Shown piece by piece: positions 23,416-35,507 of a DNA stretch of 64,000 nucleotides. Position 1 is the stretch's first letter, and each line of letters opens with the position of its first letter. Source of the DNA: Strongyloides papillosus. Lineage: Eukaryota; Nematoda; Chromadorea; Rhabditida; Strongyloididae. Position numbers and translations under genes: made by a program. Below the pieces are notes generated by a model that did not search any database, was not told the DNA's origin, and saw only the letters and a program-made list of their open reading frames with translations. The stretch spans positions 62,001 to 126,000 of the forward strand of contig SRSI01000002.1 in the NCBI GenBank assembly GCA_005656395.1, read 5' to 3'.

Positions 23416-24587
23416 TATGTTGTAACATTTAATTTCTCAATAACATTAATTTTTTTTTATGATTTCTCTAAGATTTAAAATCTTGTGATATCTCAAAAAC
23501 TAGTTTTAAGTTTTATTTAAATCACTAAAATAGTGGCTTATCAATGCCTTTATTTATTATTTGCTTAAATCTTTAAAACAATAATATTAATATTAAAAAA
23601 TGGCATAACTTTTAAATATTCTTAAAGCTGGAAATATTCATAACTGTAATAATATAATTTACTCAAATCCCGTCTTTTGAGTAAGTCAAACATTTTTTAA
23701 AAATTTGGTAGAACTAAAAATTTTACCCCCATTTTTTTTATCAATAAAAAAAGGAACTAAAATGATGTATGTTGGCGTATTTATTCGGCTTGAAACTTTG
23801 CGATACAGCAGCTGCAGTAAGTCAAAGTTGGAGAAATTGATTTTTACAAGTTTTCAGTAAATAAAAAAATTTTTTAATATAAATATTGTTTCTACACTGT
23901 AAAAAATTGTTAGTTTTTAAATTTTGCATTATATTTTAAAAAATATGTGCAAAGCAAATTGTAAAATGCATAATTTAAATCATAGAATTTATTGTAATTA
24001 TTTTTCAAAATTTTACATACAGTTTTTTAACAAGAAAATTTTAGTTTTGTGGTAAATGTAGTTGATATTAAAACCATTCAAACATTTTTATATAAAAAAG
24101 ACATTATTTGACATCATGATTTGTTGTATTGTTTTAAACAAAAATTAATCATTTTTTTAATTATAGTCAAATAATGGGGATTATAATTATTTAAATTTTG
24201 TTTGACCTGGTATAAAGCCACCTTTATTTTATATTAAAAAGAAATACTTGGGAAAAGATGTAATTGTTTTGTAATCCGAAAAAATATTAACAATTTTATG
24301 TTTTACCTATATTAATATTGTAAAAATTTTAGGGGTTTAAGTGAAAGTGCTTGGGTTTAAAGCATTGTACTAGTCCTAAAATATAGTGTTAAGAATATAA
24401 AAATTATTATTATTGTAGAAGATAAATTTTGATATTTTTATTGTGTCATATATAATTTGAAGGTTAATCGTCAAATAAATAAAATTTAACTTTATAGAGT
24501 ATTTATATTTGCATAAACGTATCATTTTATAATTAACTAATATACTCCACTTTTTTAATATTGTATTACAATGTATTTTTAATTTAA
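23416..24587. other. AT-rich DNA with a dispersed repeat
   Basis: Bases about 23704-23895 match the repeat at 2462-2665 in the same orientation. No gene was seen in the rest. Confidence 0.45.
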
Positions 24588-26595
24588 CCAGCCTTAGACC
24601 CGCCTTCGGCAGGTCAGAGCTATTCTGCAAAGCATATTTTCAGTAAGGAATTCTTATGCTAAAATATTAATCAAAGTATATGTATAAAAAAATTTTTCAT
24701 TGAATTACATATCTGTGAAGAAGTAGAATAACCGAAAAAACATTGTTACTATATATAAATATTTCTAATTGGGAGAATCATTTTATAACGTCTACATTTA
24801 CTGAAACTGTTTATTTAAGTAAAAAATTTACCTAACAAAAAAATTTATATCTAAAAGGTGAATAAAAATAAATATTTGAAAAAATCCAAGTAACTATTTA
24901 AGTGACTCTTCATCATATTTTTGAAATTTGTATAAACAATTTGATATCCTTGCTATATTATCTACATATTTATCTTAATTTTACAATTATGTAAATGAGA
25001 AAAAGCAAAAAAAATTAATACCTGAAATAACTTTTTTCGTTTTTAAGCTACAAACTTCGTTATGTTTTTTTATTTAAAAAGTAAAATTTTTAAGAAGTTT
25101 TGGTGGTGCTTATGTACAAAATAATAAAAATTTTTATTATAAAAATAACTAAAATTTTATTATTGGTGACCAACCCTACAAAGAAATAAGATTAGTCTAA
25201 TGATATAAAACAATGCAATATAATTTGGAATGACATAATGATAATTATTATAAAATTCAACATATTTATACTCTCTCATAGCTTTTTATATTTAAAATTT
25301 ATAAGAATATTTAAAATTCTTATTAAATTAATAAGCTTACAAAAAGAATAGTAGCCATCTAAATTTTATTTATTTAAAATTTCATTGCCGTTTACCTACT
25401 ATTATATAAATTTTATTATTTTTTACTAACTTCTTATAGACATTACAAGAATTCTATACACATTCCTAGAACTAAACAATATTAATTAATTAAGAATTAA
25501 ATACAGCAATGGATATGTAACTCAAAACTAAACAAAATAAAATTTAGATGACATATAGCAGTAATATATTAGTTTTTCCAATGACTTTTTAAATTGCGTG
25601 ACCATAACAGTTTATTTTAATCGTTACTGTTTTACTGAAATCAGATTTTTATCTATGTACTACATTTAATTTTATTCATTTTAAATAACTTTTTTTGAAG
25701 TTATAACATTTAAAAATTTTATTTTTACTTAAAAAATGGTTGTCATATTTTAATCAATAACTTTACTAAATTTTTGTTAATCTTTTGATTATTAAGTTTC
25801 CTTTATTCCATACTTATACGTTTCAAATGAGCCATTAATCTTAAAATTTCATTAACTTTTAAAAGAGTAATTTTTGGAGCAATACTATGCAAAATTTTGT
25901 TCAAAAAGTATGTTTTTTAAACATAATTTGGTCAATTATAGACCAAAAGTTTTGTGACTTGCTTTCCTCCTTAAGTTAGAAAAAAAAATACACTAAATGA
26001 CTATTAAACCATAAAAATTGATCATGTTTGAAAAGAGTTATGCCTGGAACTAAATTGATTTTTACAATAAAAATGGAAAAAAGGCAAAAAAGTTAATATT
26101 CAAATTTATATAACTTCTTTCGTAGTTGAGCTATAAATTTCCTTAGACCCTTGTTTTTTAAGTTAAGCATAGATCTATAAAAAATGTATTACATTACTTG
26201 TTTTCATCAAGTTATGACTATTAAACTTTTTTAGATGTTTTTTCAAAATGGTCACACTCCTTGGACCATAACTCCGCCAATTATTAATCAATTTCAATAT
26301 TATTATGTTTCCCAACTATTCTGGAATTGTATCTTTTCAATGACATATTAATCAAACTATTTTATTAACTTTAATTAAAGTTATTTTCTGAACAAAATCA
26401 TACTTAAAAAGAGCTCAAAAAGGGTGTTTTTCAAGAATAACTTGGCTAAATTTTGGCCGAAAATTTTTAAAACTGATCCAGCCCCTCCAGTTAGAAAAAA
26501 ACACATATTTTGGCTATTTAGTCGTAAAAATTGGTTAAGTTTGATAAGAGTTATGAGAGAGACAAATTTTTTTCCTTATTTCTTTTTGTTATAGA
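24588..26595 (-). mobile_element. Non-autonomous Helitron copy D
   Basis: On the minus strand it begins TCTATAAC at 26595 after an A and ends CTGG at 24588 before a T. The 3' palindrome lies at about 24588-24625. It is 2008 bp, lacks the LINE fragment found in copies B and F, and is clearly diverged from them. It is inserted a few codons before the end of the secreted-protein gene at 26576-27064. Confidence 0.85.
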
Positions 26596-27064
26596 TATTC
26601 AAACATAATATAACTTTGTCTCTACAAAGCTCTTTATATAGTGATTCTTTGGGTGTTGCAAAAACGCAATAATAATTATGCATTTTCCTAGAAAAGCCAG
26701 AAGCTTTTTCACAATCTTTAAGAATTTTTTTTGAAAAATTAAACTTGGAAACGCTATAATTAAATGTAACATAAAGAACTAAAAATATAAAAATAATTTT
26801 TTTCTATTTTTTCTTACCATTAGCATTTATAACAGAAGATTCAAAATCTCTTATAAAAGTAACTCTATGATTACATGTAACATCCACATCCATATAAATT
26901 CTTTTTTCATTTTTACTTCGTAGTTTCACAGTAACATTTTCTTTAAGATTATTACGACATTTAGGTTTTGCATAGATATAAAGGTCGTAATTCTTAGTAC
27001 GAATCTTAACAATATAAAATATAAGAATATTTATAAATACTGTTAATTTGTTTAAAATTATCAT
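26576..27064 (-). CDS. Small secreted protein 1, two exons (about 149 aa), 3' end altered by Helitron
   Basis: Exon 1 (27064-26818) starts at ATG and encodes a hydrophobic signal-like segment (LTVFINILIFYIV), then YDLYIYAKPKCRNN and a Cys-containing domain; it ends at GT-AAGA. Exon 2 (26778-26576) follows a T-rich AG acceptor and keeps the frame (phase 1). The last six codons and the stop come from the Helitron starting at 26595. Without the Helitron the frame would end two codons after LCLN. Two paralogues lie at 35508-35926 and 59560-59755. The pattern of signal peptide, a few Cys and beta-like repeats recalls divergent nematode transthyretin-like proteins, but that is weak and I assign no function. 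The protein is probably extracellular. Confidence 0.55.
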
Positions 27065-27197
27065 TTTAGAATATTTCAATTTTATATTTAAAAAAAAAAC
27101 TTCCTTAAATACTAAAAATTATTGGAAAATAAATATTTAAATTCTGATGAATCAAAGAACAACAAATAAAATTACAAATAAATATAAATATTATTTT

Positions 27198-27691
27198 GGT
27201 ACTTTTCGGTTATGTCCCCCCCTAGAAGATATTGACTTTAATGGCTATTTACAACAGTTTTTAATTATTTATAAATAATTAATATAAAATAAGGCTATTT
27301 AAAAATATTTTTTATTATAATAATTAATTTTTAAAATTTAAAGAAATTTTTTAAAAAATTAAATTCTTAATTTTTTAATTTTTGAAATTTTTATTACCAT
27401 TTATGAATCACTTACTTTTTAATACCCCTTTTTCATATCATAAATGATAACAGCACCCTCATTTATTCTTTTTTAAGTATTTTTATTAATATTGAGGAAC
27501 TCCAATCAATCACAGACCGAAAGACTTTAAACTTTCTCAGAGATTTTATCATTAGTAATTTTTTATTAAAAAATTACTTTTTTAGTAACAGTTTATCTGT
27601 AATAATTTATATATTAACTTATATGCAATAATTTATTTGATATTAATTCGTTTTTATATGTTTTATTTGGGGGATATAACCACAAAGTACC
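27198..27691. mobile_element. GGTAC MITE copy 2 (494 bp) with 8-bp target duplication
   Basis: The ends are GGTACTTTTCGGTTATGTCC and, inverted, GGTACTTTGTGGTTATATCC. It is flanked by a perfect 8-bp duplication ATTATTTT (27190-27197 and 27692-27699). The paralogous upstream region at about 59893 has this site empty. An 8-bp duplication with TIRs starting GG would suit Merlin-like elements; hAT or Mutator-like elements are not excluded. It lies about 120 bp upstream of secreted-protein gene 1 and may affect its promoter. Confidence 0.85.
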
Positions 27692-27911
27692 ATTATTTTT
27701 GCTACAAATTATAAAAGTTCTAGTATTTTAGAAATCAGATTTCTATTAAAAAGTAATTTTTTTAAGATTTTACTTAATATTGACTTGTACTAAAAAATCG
27801 AACGATTAATTGCAATAAATAGTAAAACATTTAGTTAATACGATTGTAACAACATATAGGAAATAAATAAAATATAAGCTTTAAAGTGTTAATTCAATAT
27901 CTGTATAGAAT

Positions 27912-28045
27912 TGTGTGATATTATAAACTAATAGAAATAATAACACTAAGTAAAATATGTAAAAAGTGTTTATTTAGGTAAAAGAGATGCTTTAAATAGT
28001 ACAAAAAAGGATGATTGTACCAAATCATCAAACAAATATGTAACA
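27912..28045 (-). repeat. E1 3' LTR
   Basis: 134 bp, identical to 32761-32894. It is preceded (on the minus strand) by the purine tract. Confidence 0.95.
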
Positions 28046-28358
28046 CTTCCCCTTCTACCATTTAGAAACGTGAAATGGTAGGATAAGAAGAAATTAAAGA
28101 TATAGATAAAATGATTAAACAAGAAGTGTTATACAATATGAAATTATATGAAATAAATAAACCCTAGAAGCACTAGGATGGCGATACTGCCATTAAAAAT
28201 ATTTAAACATAAATTATTACTTTAGGTTAATTTATATTTGCTTATCGTTACATACTACTATAAAATAAGTAGTATTTCATAATGACAAATATTATGAAAA
28301 AGAGACTTTTGCTTCCTCAGTATTTGTAGATATAAGATAGAAGCTGGAGTTGTTGGAG

Positions 28359-29495
28359 TTAAGCGATTTTAATATTATGCGTCATTTCAAATGCCAAAAA
28401 TATACTCTTAATTTCTTTGAAAACGCTCTTATGATCCAAGTCGCATTTAAGAGAAAAATGAGGTTGATCCGGGAGATTTAGAGAATAGGCTCTAGCAACA
28501 TAATCAGCAATTTTATTTCCAATTGGAGAATGGCGAGAATGAGAAGCTGTTTGTATTATTCTATATGACGGACGATACAAAAGCTTTATACGGCTCCACA
28601 TTTCATGATGAGAACGATCCAACGAAGTCAATCTATCTATGTAACCATTTGCTATAGCTTTATATACGTACGAGCTATCAGTAAGAAACAAAATAGGTGA
28701 CTCAATATCTTTGACATTTTCAAGTACCATAACAAACGCACAAACTTCTGTAAGATCAGATGAAACAGGATTTAGTAAATGTAATCCTCCACATGTCATT
28801 TTTGACTGAATATGAGCAAAATAACCAATACCACTTGAAGGTTTATCTTTAAGACCTTTAGTAGAACCATCCATAAATATATATGACTCTTTAAACTGTG
28901 GATTATTGAAAATATACTCAGTAAATTCTTTCTCCGTACTTATAACTTCAAATGATTTATCAGATGCAGGAACAACATTAGTAATAGATTTTAATGGTGA
29001 AGATAATGAAGTATTAAGTAATGATGTCGAGAGGTCTTCATACTTAGTTAACATATCAGATGTTAATTCTTCCCCTTCTCCATTATTAGGTACGATAATA
29101 TTTGGAGTAGTCTCAGTACAAACAGAATCAATGGAATCAATGGATGTTTTAACATTCCTATATTCACTAGGTTTAGAGATCGGAATAACGTCTACAACTT
29201 CCTTAATAATGTCCTTGCCAATATCAAAATTAATAAGATTATCTTTGATAATATGAATAGATTTCTCTTTATCAATAACTTGATATGTATTTTTTCCTAT
29301 GCGATATGAAGCAAAACCTTCTGTCCATGTCGATTGATCGGATTTTATTTTGAAAAGAACAGGTTTGTCGACGATATGGAGTTGAGGAGTATTTCGTATA
29401 ACAGCTTCAGCATGGAAGTCGGAATCATTGAAGAAAATTTGTTGAGATGTAAGATTATCTCTGTATACAGATGTGTGATTCTTCAGTAATGTCTT
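28359..29495 (-). pseudogene. E1 integrase tail and C-terminal RNase H
   Basis: The frame is open on the minus strand from about 29495, out of frame with the integrase core, and runs to the stop at 28359. It holds an integrase C-terminal and linker region of about 150 residues, then a canonical RNase H: FMDGSTKG (Asp), LTEVCAF (Glu), LFLTDSSYVYKAI (Asp) and ASHSRHSPIGNKIAD (His/Asp). This domain lies after integrase, while the RNase H next to RT lacks clear catalytic residues. It would degrade the RNA of RNA-DNA hybrids. An apparent start at 29054 is internal; the part is expected to be made as polyprotein. Confidence 0.85.
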
Positions 29496-30145
29496 AGATA
29501 TCGCATTTGAAAGGATTCTTTTTCGGACATGAATTTGGAGATAGAAGTACGAACGAAAGAATTAAGAGTTTCAATATGGCCATTTGAACGATGATCATAT
29601 TTAATACAATACATAGGTACAACATTATATTCAATAAGAAATTGTTTTAACAAAGGTGATACAAATGAAGGAAAATTATCAAAAACAATTATAGATGGTG
29701 TTCCATACAGAGCAAATATATTTATAAGTGCTTCTTGTAATTTAGGAATAGAATATGAGGATAAATGATATAAAATTAAAAAATTACTATAGCTATCAAC
29801 CATAGATAATAAAGTTTTTCCATTAACAACAACATGATCAGCATGCCATCGTTCACGAGAATGTTCAGCTTTAGGCCAAGAAGATATATGACTTGGACCA
29901 GAACGACGAATATACATACAAGTTTTACAATTAGAATAATATTGGCGAATTAAAGAAGTACAATTTATCATAACAAAAAGAGTATTGGCTAAGTGAATCA
30001 TAGCCGTAGAGCTTCGATGATACATGTGTAAATAAGATAAAATATTGTTTTGAAATAATTGTGGTACATAAATTTTATTGTTTATACGAATAACATTATT
30101 TGAATCTAAAACAATTTGATTGTTGTCGATAAATTTAAGAATGAG
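29483..30145 (-). pseudogene. E1 integrase zinc-binding and catalytic core
   Basis: This is in the same frame as the ORF ending at 30146, separated from it by one TAA. It has an HHCC zinc site (MYHRSS...H region, then NCKTC) and DDE residues in ERWHADH, IIVFDNFPSF and NGHIETLNSF. The frame ends at 29483 after SFQMRYLRHY, while the +1 frame carries on with AISKTLLKNH and the integrase tail, so one base is missing or extra near 29510. It would insert cDNA into host DNA, but is broken as read. Confidence 0.85.
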
Positions 30146-32761
30146 TTATGGTAAAATAGACAGATCTTGATGATCTGGTTTAATACCATTAGCAATTTTA
30201 ATAAGAATGGGAGCGTATGGGTCAGAAGCGTAGCTGTCAATTAAACTGTTTAGATCAATAAAAGAATCAACATCGTCAATTTTAGCGAGTTCTTTCATAG
30301 CGCATAGTCTAATAGGTTGAGTAAAGTCTTCAGGAATAGAATCGATTCTAAGTTTACTAATTATGTCATATTCTCGTGAATAAACAAATTTAACATCGAA
30401 ATATTCTAAAAATAATCGTAATCTTTGAAAAGTACTTTGAGCTGAAAACATATCTGGAGGATTATCTAATACAGATTTGAGAGGGGAATTATTAACAATA
30501 ACAAAAACAGGTAAATTCAAGATAAATTTTTGGTTAGCAAATAAGTTTTCTTTAACTGCTAATAAAAACTTATTATGGTATAAATAATTAATCTCAGATC
30601 CCTTAAGAGTTCTACCTTGAAGATCGAACAAACCCTTGTTTGATTTAGTATGCCAGTATAATGAAGAACAAATTGAACGATCAGATACTTGAACTGTTAG
30701 AGAGAAGGAAAAGATATCTGAGGGTAAAATAGTTAAAAATATATTTTCAGATAAAATGTTAACTATTCTGTTAAACTTAGACTTTTCAACGTCTGTCCAT
30801 TTGTACGACTTCATGGCATAGAAACTATCAGTAATATTACTAAATTCGGGAATCATAGACCTATAGTAATTTAATGATTGAACAAATTGCTTTATTTGGA
30901 CTAAATTTGTGGGATGTGAGAAACTTTTATATTGAACTTTTTTGTGTTCGGGAATAGAAATACCGTTCTTAGATATAGTTAAACCGATAAATTCCACTTC
31001 ATCTTTCATCCATTGGCATTTATCATGAGTAATTTTCCATCCTACATTAACTAAACGCGATAAAATTTCAATGACTACGTTAGCATGATCTTCTTTTTTA
31101 GTAAAGACAAGACCGTCGTCGCTGTAGAATATTACAGAATCAATACCATGCATAATATTAGATAAAGTATCAATAAAAAGATATGAAGAAACATTTAATC
31201 CAAAAATAAGAGATGTAGGTTCATATGTACCAAACTCAGTTACAAATTGTAAATATTTTGATTGATCGGAATGAAGTCTACAATTTCTATACGCGGATTT
31301 AATGTCAAAAGTAGAAAAACAATAGTCGGTGTTATTTTTGTAGTAATTAGCAAGCTTTTCTTGTATATCCTTCGTATTGATCATTTTTTGCGTCATATTA
31401 CTAGGAATAACTATCTGATTATTCAAGTTCTTAGGATTAACTACTAAACGAGGATTTTTACCTTGTTGCTTGATAGTAAAAGCGTTGCTGATTTGATCGG
31501 ATTGTGATGAAACCTTAACAAGAAAACCTTTTCTCACGTCATCATCTAGTATGTCTTTTGAAGCCTCGCGAAGATGTTTAGCAAAACGAATCAAAGGAGC
31601 TTTAGTTGGTACAAAATTTTCGGGGAAAGGAATTCTTACGAAGGTCTTCGATGTGACGGGGGAATCATCCCATAAAGCTGGATTCTCTTCTAAAAACTTA
31701 TTAATGCGATAGATGCTATCCTTATGAACATTGTCAGTACTAATATTACACAAAATAAAAGATGTATCACGTAGTAATGGTTCATTTTCAAGAATCATAG
31801 CTTCTAACTTAGAAAGAAGTCTAAATTTAACACAAGTATTGATACCTAAGAAATTCCAAGCAACATCACAAACAAAGAATGTTAAAGGTGTACAATGAAT
31901 ATCAGCAAAAGAACATGAAAAATCAACATCAATTGATCCAATGGTAGAAACACGAGAACCATTAGGAAGAATAATATCTATAGTATTATTACGATTAAGG
32001 GATTCTCTAATATCACGTGTAAATTTATTAAATACATTCAATGATAATATATTCTCGCCGCATGCGGAGTCAACTAATGCTTCGTCATCAATATTAAAGA
32101 AAGAGGCTTGTTGGATGATGTAATGACAAGGGCGAATACCAAAAGCAGGTTTAACATCTTTAGTATCCTTAACTACATCAATACTAGACTCAGTCTTAAT
32201 GATAGTAGTGGTCTTATTACTAAAATGAGATTTGCGGAAATTTCTTACTAATGTAGAAGTAGCTAGTTTATCCCATTCTTTAGCAGCACTAAGCCAATCT
32301 GATAAAACCATAGAGTCAGGGAGATAATCTTTAAAATTTTGGGATTGTCTAAATTTTTGAGAAATAGATTCTAGGAAATACTTGATAATTAACGCATCAC
32401 AGTTACTAGCATTAAAAAAACTAATTCTATCTATTGCTTCACTAATAAATGAAGAATATGGTTTACGAAGATCATAGTCTATTTTTAAATCGTCAATAAG
32501 TAAACATAAACGGTCATAAATATCAAATTCTTCCTCAATTATATCAGTATAATAATGGGTGACTTTAGATAACAATTCGGATGACGAAAGACCTTCAAAG
32601 TCATCAATATTATTCTCAATAAAAAATGCAGAATCAAGAGTAGAAAATATAAATTTTAAACGGGCTTCATCGGTATGATGCTTAAATAAAGAAATTTTAA
32701 GGTTTTTCAAAATAATAAAAGGATTGGAAGAAATTTTTTCTTTCATAACCGGGGGCGCCAT
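30146..32761 (-). CDS. E1 gag-protease-reverse transcriptase polyprotein (871 aa)
   Basis: The gag-like region is residues 1-200 with no CCHC knuckle seen. The aspartic protease has ALVDSACGENILS with Asp231. The RT has LVVNPKNLNNQI, FSTFDIKSAYRNC (Asp486), LIFGLNVSSYLF and FYSDDGLVF (catalytic YSDD at 546-549, a variant of the usual YxDD). A tether/RNase H-like region (650-780) has lost the obvious acidic residues. The start ATG uses the last base of the LTR plus the first two bases of the primer-binding site. Stop TAA at 30146; integrase continues in the same frame. The protein is intact. Confidence 0.9.
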   Translation of the reverse strand: MAPPVMKEKISSNPFIILKNLKISLFKHHTDEARLKFIFSTLDSAFFIENNIDDFEGLSSSELLSKVTHYYTDIIEEEFDIYDRLCLLIDDLKIDYDLRKPYSSFISEAIDRISFFNASNCDALIIKYFLESISQKFRQSQNFKDYLPDSMVLSDWLSAAKEWDKLATSTLVRNFRKSHFSNKTTTIIKTESSIDVVKDTKDVKPAFGIRPCHYIIQQASFFNIDDEALVDSACGENILSLNVFNKFTRDIRESLNRNNTIDIILPNGSRVSTIGSIDVDFSCSFADIHCTPLTFFVCDVAWNFLGINTCVKFRLLSKLEAMILENEPLLRDTSFILCNISTDNVHKDSIYRINKFLEENPALWDDSPVTSKTFVRIPFPENFVPTKAPLIRFAKHLREASKDILDDDVRKGFLVKVSSQSDQISNAFTIKQQGKNPRLVVNPKNLNNQIVIPSNMTQKMINTKDIQEKLANYYKNNTDYCFSTFDIKSAYRNCRLHSDQSKYLQFVTEFGTYEPTSLIFGLNVSSYLFIDTLSNIMHGIDSVIFYSDDGLVFTKKEDHANVVIEILSRLVNVGWKITHDKCQWMKDEVEFIGLTISKNGISIPEHKKVQYKSFSHPTNLVQIKQFVQSLNYYRSMIPEFSNITDSFYAMKSYKWTDVEKSKFNRIVNILSENIFLTILPSDIFSFSLTVQVSDRSICSSLYWHTKSNKGLFDLQGRTLKGSEINYLYHNKFLLAVKENLFANQKFILNLPVFVIVNNSPLKSVLDNPPDMFSAQSTFQRLRLFLEYFDVKFVYSREYDIISKLRIDSIPEDFTQPIRLCAMKELAKIDDVDSFIDLNSLIDSYASDPYAPILIKIANGIKPDHQDLSILP

Positions 32762-32894
32762 GTGTGATATTATAAACTAATAGAAATAATAACACTAAGT
32801 AAAATATGTAAAAAGTGTTTATTTAGGTAAAAGAGATGCTTTAAATAGTACAAAAAAGGATGATTGTACCAAATCATCAAACAAATATGTAACA
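32761..32894 (-). repeat. E1 5' LTR
   Basis: 134 bp, identical to 27912-28045. Its last base (32761) is also the A of the gag start codon. Confidence 0.95.
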
Positions 32895-33318
32895 AGAATA
32901 TTAGGGTACGGTACTGAAGGGTAGCCTGAATAATAAAATAAAATTTAATAATTTGATCAATTTAGTAAAATGTCTTATGTTTTCAAGTAGTTTGTCTGAG
33001 ATTATTATTTTACTTTCTTTTTTTAAAGAAATTAAAGATTAGTTTTCAAAGCAATCAGTGTTTTAGTTTATAGAGCTTTTACACTTAAATAAGATTTAGA
33101 ACATTTTAAAATTTTGTTGACTTCATCATACACATTATCAAATTATACACAAAAACGATTTTGTAATGTTGTTCAACCATTATTGTTATTTAAATAATTC
33201 GTGTTATCATTTTGTTCTTGGTAAATTTAATCCAAAAAAATAAAATTTAAAAACGATTTTTTATTGTCATTCTCTCTTAATAGTCTTTTTAAAATGAAAA
33301 ATATATCGAAATGGTTCA
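32895..33318. other. Upstream flank of secreted-protein gene 1, continued
   Basis: Non-coding. It aligns with DNA upstream of gene 3 at 60083-60190 (ATTA...GGTAGC.TG.A.AATAAAATAAAA and beyond), which shows that E1 split one ancestral flank. Confidence 0.65.
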
Positions 33319-35296
33319 TCTATAACAAAAAGAAATAAGGAAACAAAATTTGTCTCTCTCATAACTCTCTTCAAATTCAACCGATTTTTGTGGGTAAATA
33401 GTCAAAAAATGTATTTTTTTCTAACATTAGGGGCTGAATTAGTTTTAAAAACTGTTGGCCAAATTATCTTTAAAAAACACCGTTTTTTTGGCCTTATTTA
33501 GCATAGATTTTACCAGGGATAACCGTTATTTCAAAATAGATAATATACAATGGTTTATATACCATTCGAAAGGTCAACTACCACAATAAGGGGGAAACAC
33601 AATCTTATTGAATTGTAATAGAAATTGGCCGAGTTATGATACAAAAAGTAGTGACCATTTTAAAAAAAATGATTAAAAAGTTAAATAGTTCTAACTTAGT
33701 CAAGACTTGATGAAATGAAAATAAAATAGTATCTGTTATATAGATCTACGTCTAACTTATAAAATAAGAGTCTAAAAAAGTTTCTAGCTCAACCACGAAA
33801 GAAGTTATATAAATTTGAATGTAAATGTTTTTGCCCTTTTTTCATTTTTATTGTAAAAATCAATTTTGTTCCAGACATAACTCTCTCCAAACTTGATCAA
33901 TTTTTATGCCCAAATACTCATTTGATGTATTTTTTTCAACTTAGTGCGGAAAATAGGTCTTAAAACTTTTGGTCCATAAGTGGCCAAATTATATTTAAAA
34001 AATACTATTTTTTTGGACAATTTTTTGTATAGTTTTGTTTTTCAAATAACTTTTGTAAAAGTAAACAGATGTTTTTGGTTTTTAACTCATTTGAAATGTA
34101 AAAGTCAGGAATAAGGGGGGAAACTTAATAGAATTTAGATTAATAAAGAATTAGCAAAGTTATGGGTCAATAAGTGATGACCATTTTTTTCGTAAAAATT
34201 AAAAAGTTAGATAGATATTACCTTATTAAAACTTCATAAAACTAAGTTGATATGGTATTTTTATATAGATTTAAGTTTAACTTAAAAAGTGAGACTATTG
34301 CGAAGTTTATAGCTTATACACGAAACGATTTATGCCAATTTTAGTTTCATTTTTCTCTCTTTTTTCTATTTCTTTTGTAAAAGTTAATTTTGTTCTAGAC
34401 CTAACTCTTTTTAAAGTTGATCAATTTTTATGGTCAAATAGTCATTTGATGTATTTTTTTTCAACTTAGGTAAGAAAATAAATTTCGAAACTTTTGACTA
34501 TAATTGGCCAATTTATTTTTAGAAAACATCACTTTTTAGACACATTTTTGCATAGTTTTGTTCCAAAAATAACTCTTTTAAAGGTTAATTTAACTCTGTG
34601 ATTTATGACTCATTTATAAGGTACAAGTATGGAAAAGAGGGAAATTTAATAATAAAATAATCAACAAAAAATTAGTAAAGTTATGAATTAAAATGTGATA
34701 ATCATTTTTTTAGTAGAAATAAAATTTTTTAAATATTACAACTTTATAAAAGTTGTTTTAAATGAATAAAATTAAATGTAGTATATAGATAAAGTCTGAT
34801 TTTAAATATAAAACCATAACAAAGTTTGTAGCTTAAAAACGAAAAAAAATTTTTAGGTATTAATTTTTTTGTTTTTTCTCATTTATATATTTGTAAAATT
34901 AAGTTAGATGTGTAGTTAATAGAGCAATTATATTAAATTGTTTATATCAATTTCAAACATATAATGAAGAGTCACCTAAATAGTTACTTGGATTGTTTAA
35001 AATATTCATTTTTATTCATCTTTTGGATATAAATAAAATTCTTTTTGTTGGGTAAATTTTTCACTTAACTTAACAGTTTCAATAAACGTAGACGTTATAA
35101 AATGATTCTCACAATCAGAAACATTTATATATTATAACAATGTATTTTTGGTTATCTTTTTTTTCAAAAATTTGTAATTTAATAAAACAATTTTTTTATA
35201 CAGATTCTTTGATTAATGATTCTGTATAAAAATTCTTTATTAAAAAATATGCTCTGCAGACCAGCTCTGATCTGGTGAAGGCAGGTCTAAGGCTGG
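33319..35296 (+). mobile_element. Non-autonomous Helitron copy E
   Basis: It begins TCTATAAC after an A (33318) and ends CTGG before a T (35297), 1978 bp. It has the same internal repeated blocks (AACTCTCT or AACTCTTT followed by CAAA.TT.A) and the 3' palindrome, although one arm has changed (CTGGTGAAGGCAGG). It lacks the 279-bp LINE insertion and so serves as an empty-site reference for copies B and F. Confidence 0.85.
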
Positions 35297-35507
35297 TTTT
35301 GTCATTAAAATAATTCTAGATAATTTTTAATTTGAAAAAATGTAATATTTTTAAAAATTTATTAAAGTAATGATGCAAAACAATGACCTTAGAAAAATAT
35401 AAAAGTTAAAAATATTTTAACTTTTTGTAATTATTATTTATTAATTAAAATATTTTATTATCAATAACTTTTTTTTTCTGCCAGGATGATTTTTTAATTC
35501 AAAATTA

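Larger units (their letters stand above)
27912..32894 (-). mobile_element. LTR retrotransposon E1 (Ty3-like order), young but frame-broken
   Basis: Identical 134-bp LTRs (TGTTAC...CACACA on the minus strand) lie at 32894-32761 and 28045-27912, flanked by the 5-bp duplication AGAAT (27907-27911 and 32895-32899). The primer-binding site TGGCGCCCCCGG follows the 5' LTR directly. A purine tract GGTAGAAGGGGAAG precedes the 3' LTR. Coding order is gag, protease, RT, degenerate RNase H, integrase, then a second RNase H. Identical LTRs mean recent insertion. An in-frame stop precedes integrase and a 1-base frameshift lies inside it. Confidence 0.95.

Noticed and set aside
28906..29256. 116-aa plus-strand open frame in E1
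   Set aside because: It is antisense to the integrase tail and RNase H region of E1, which is supported by motifs.
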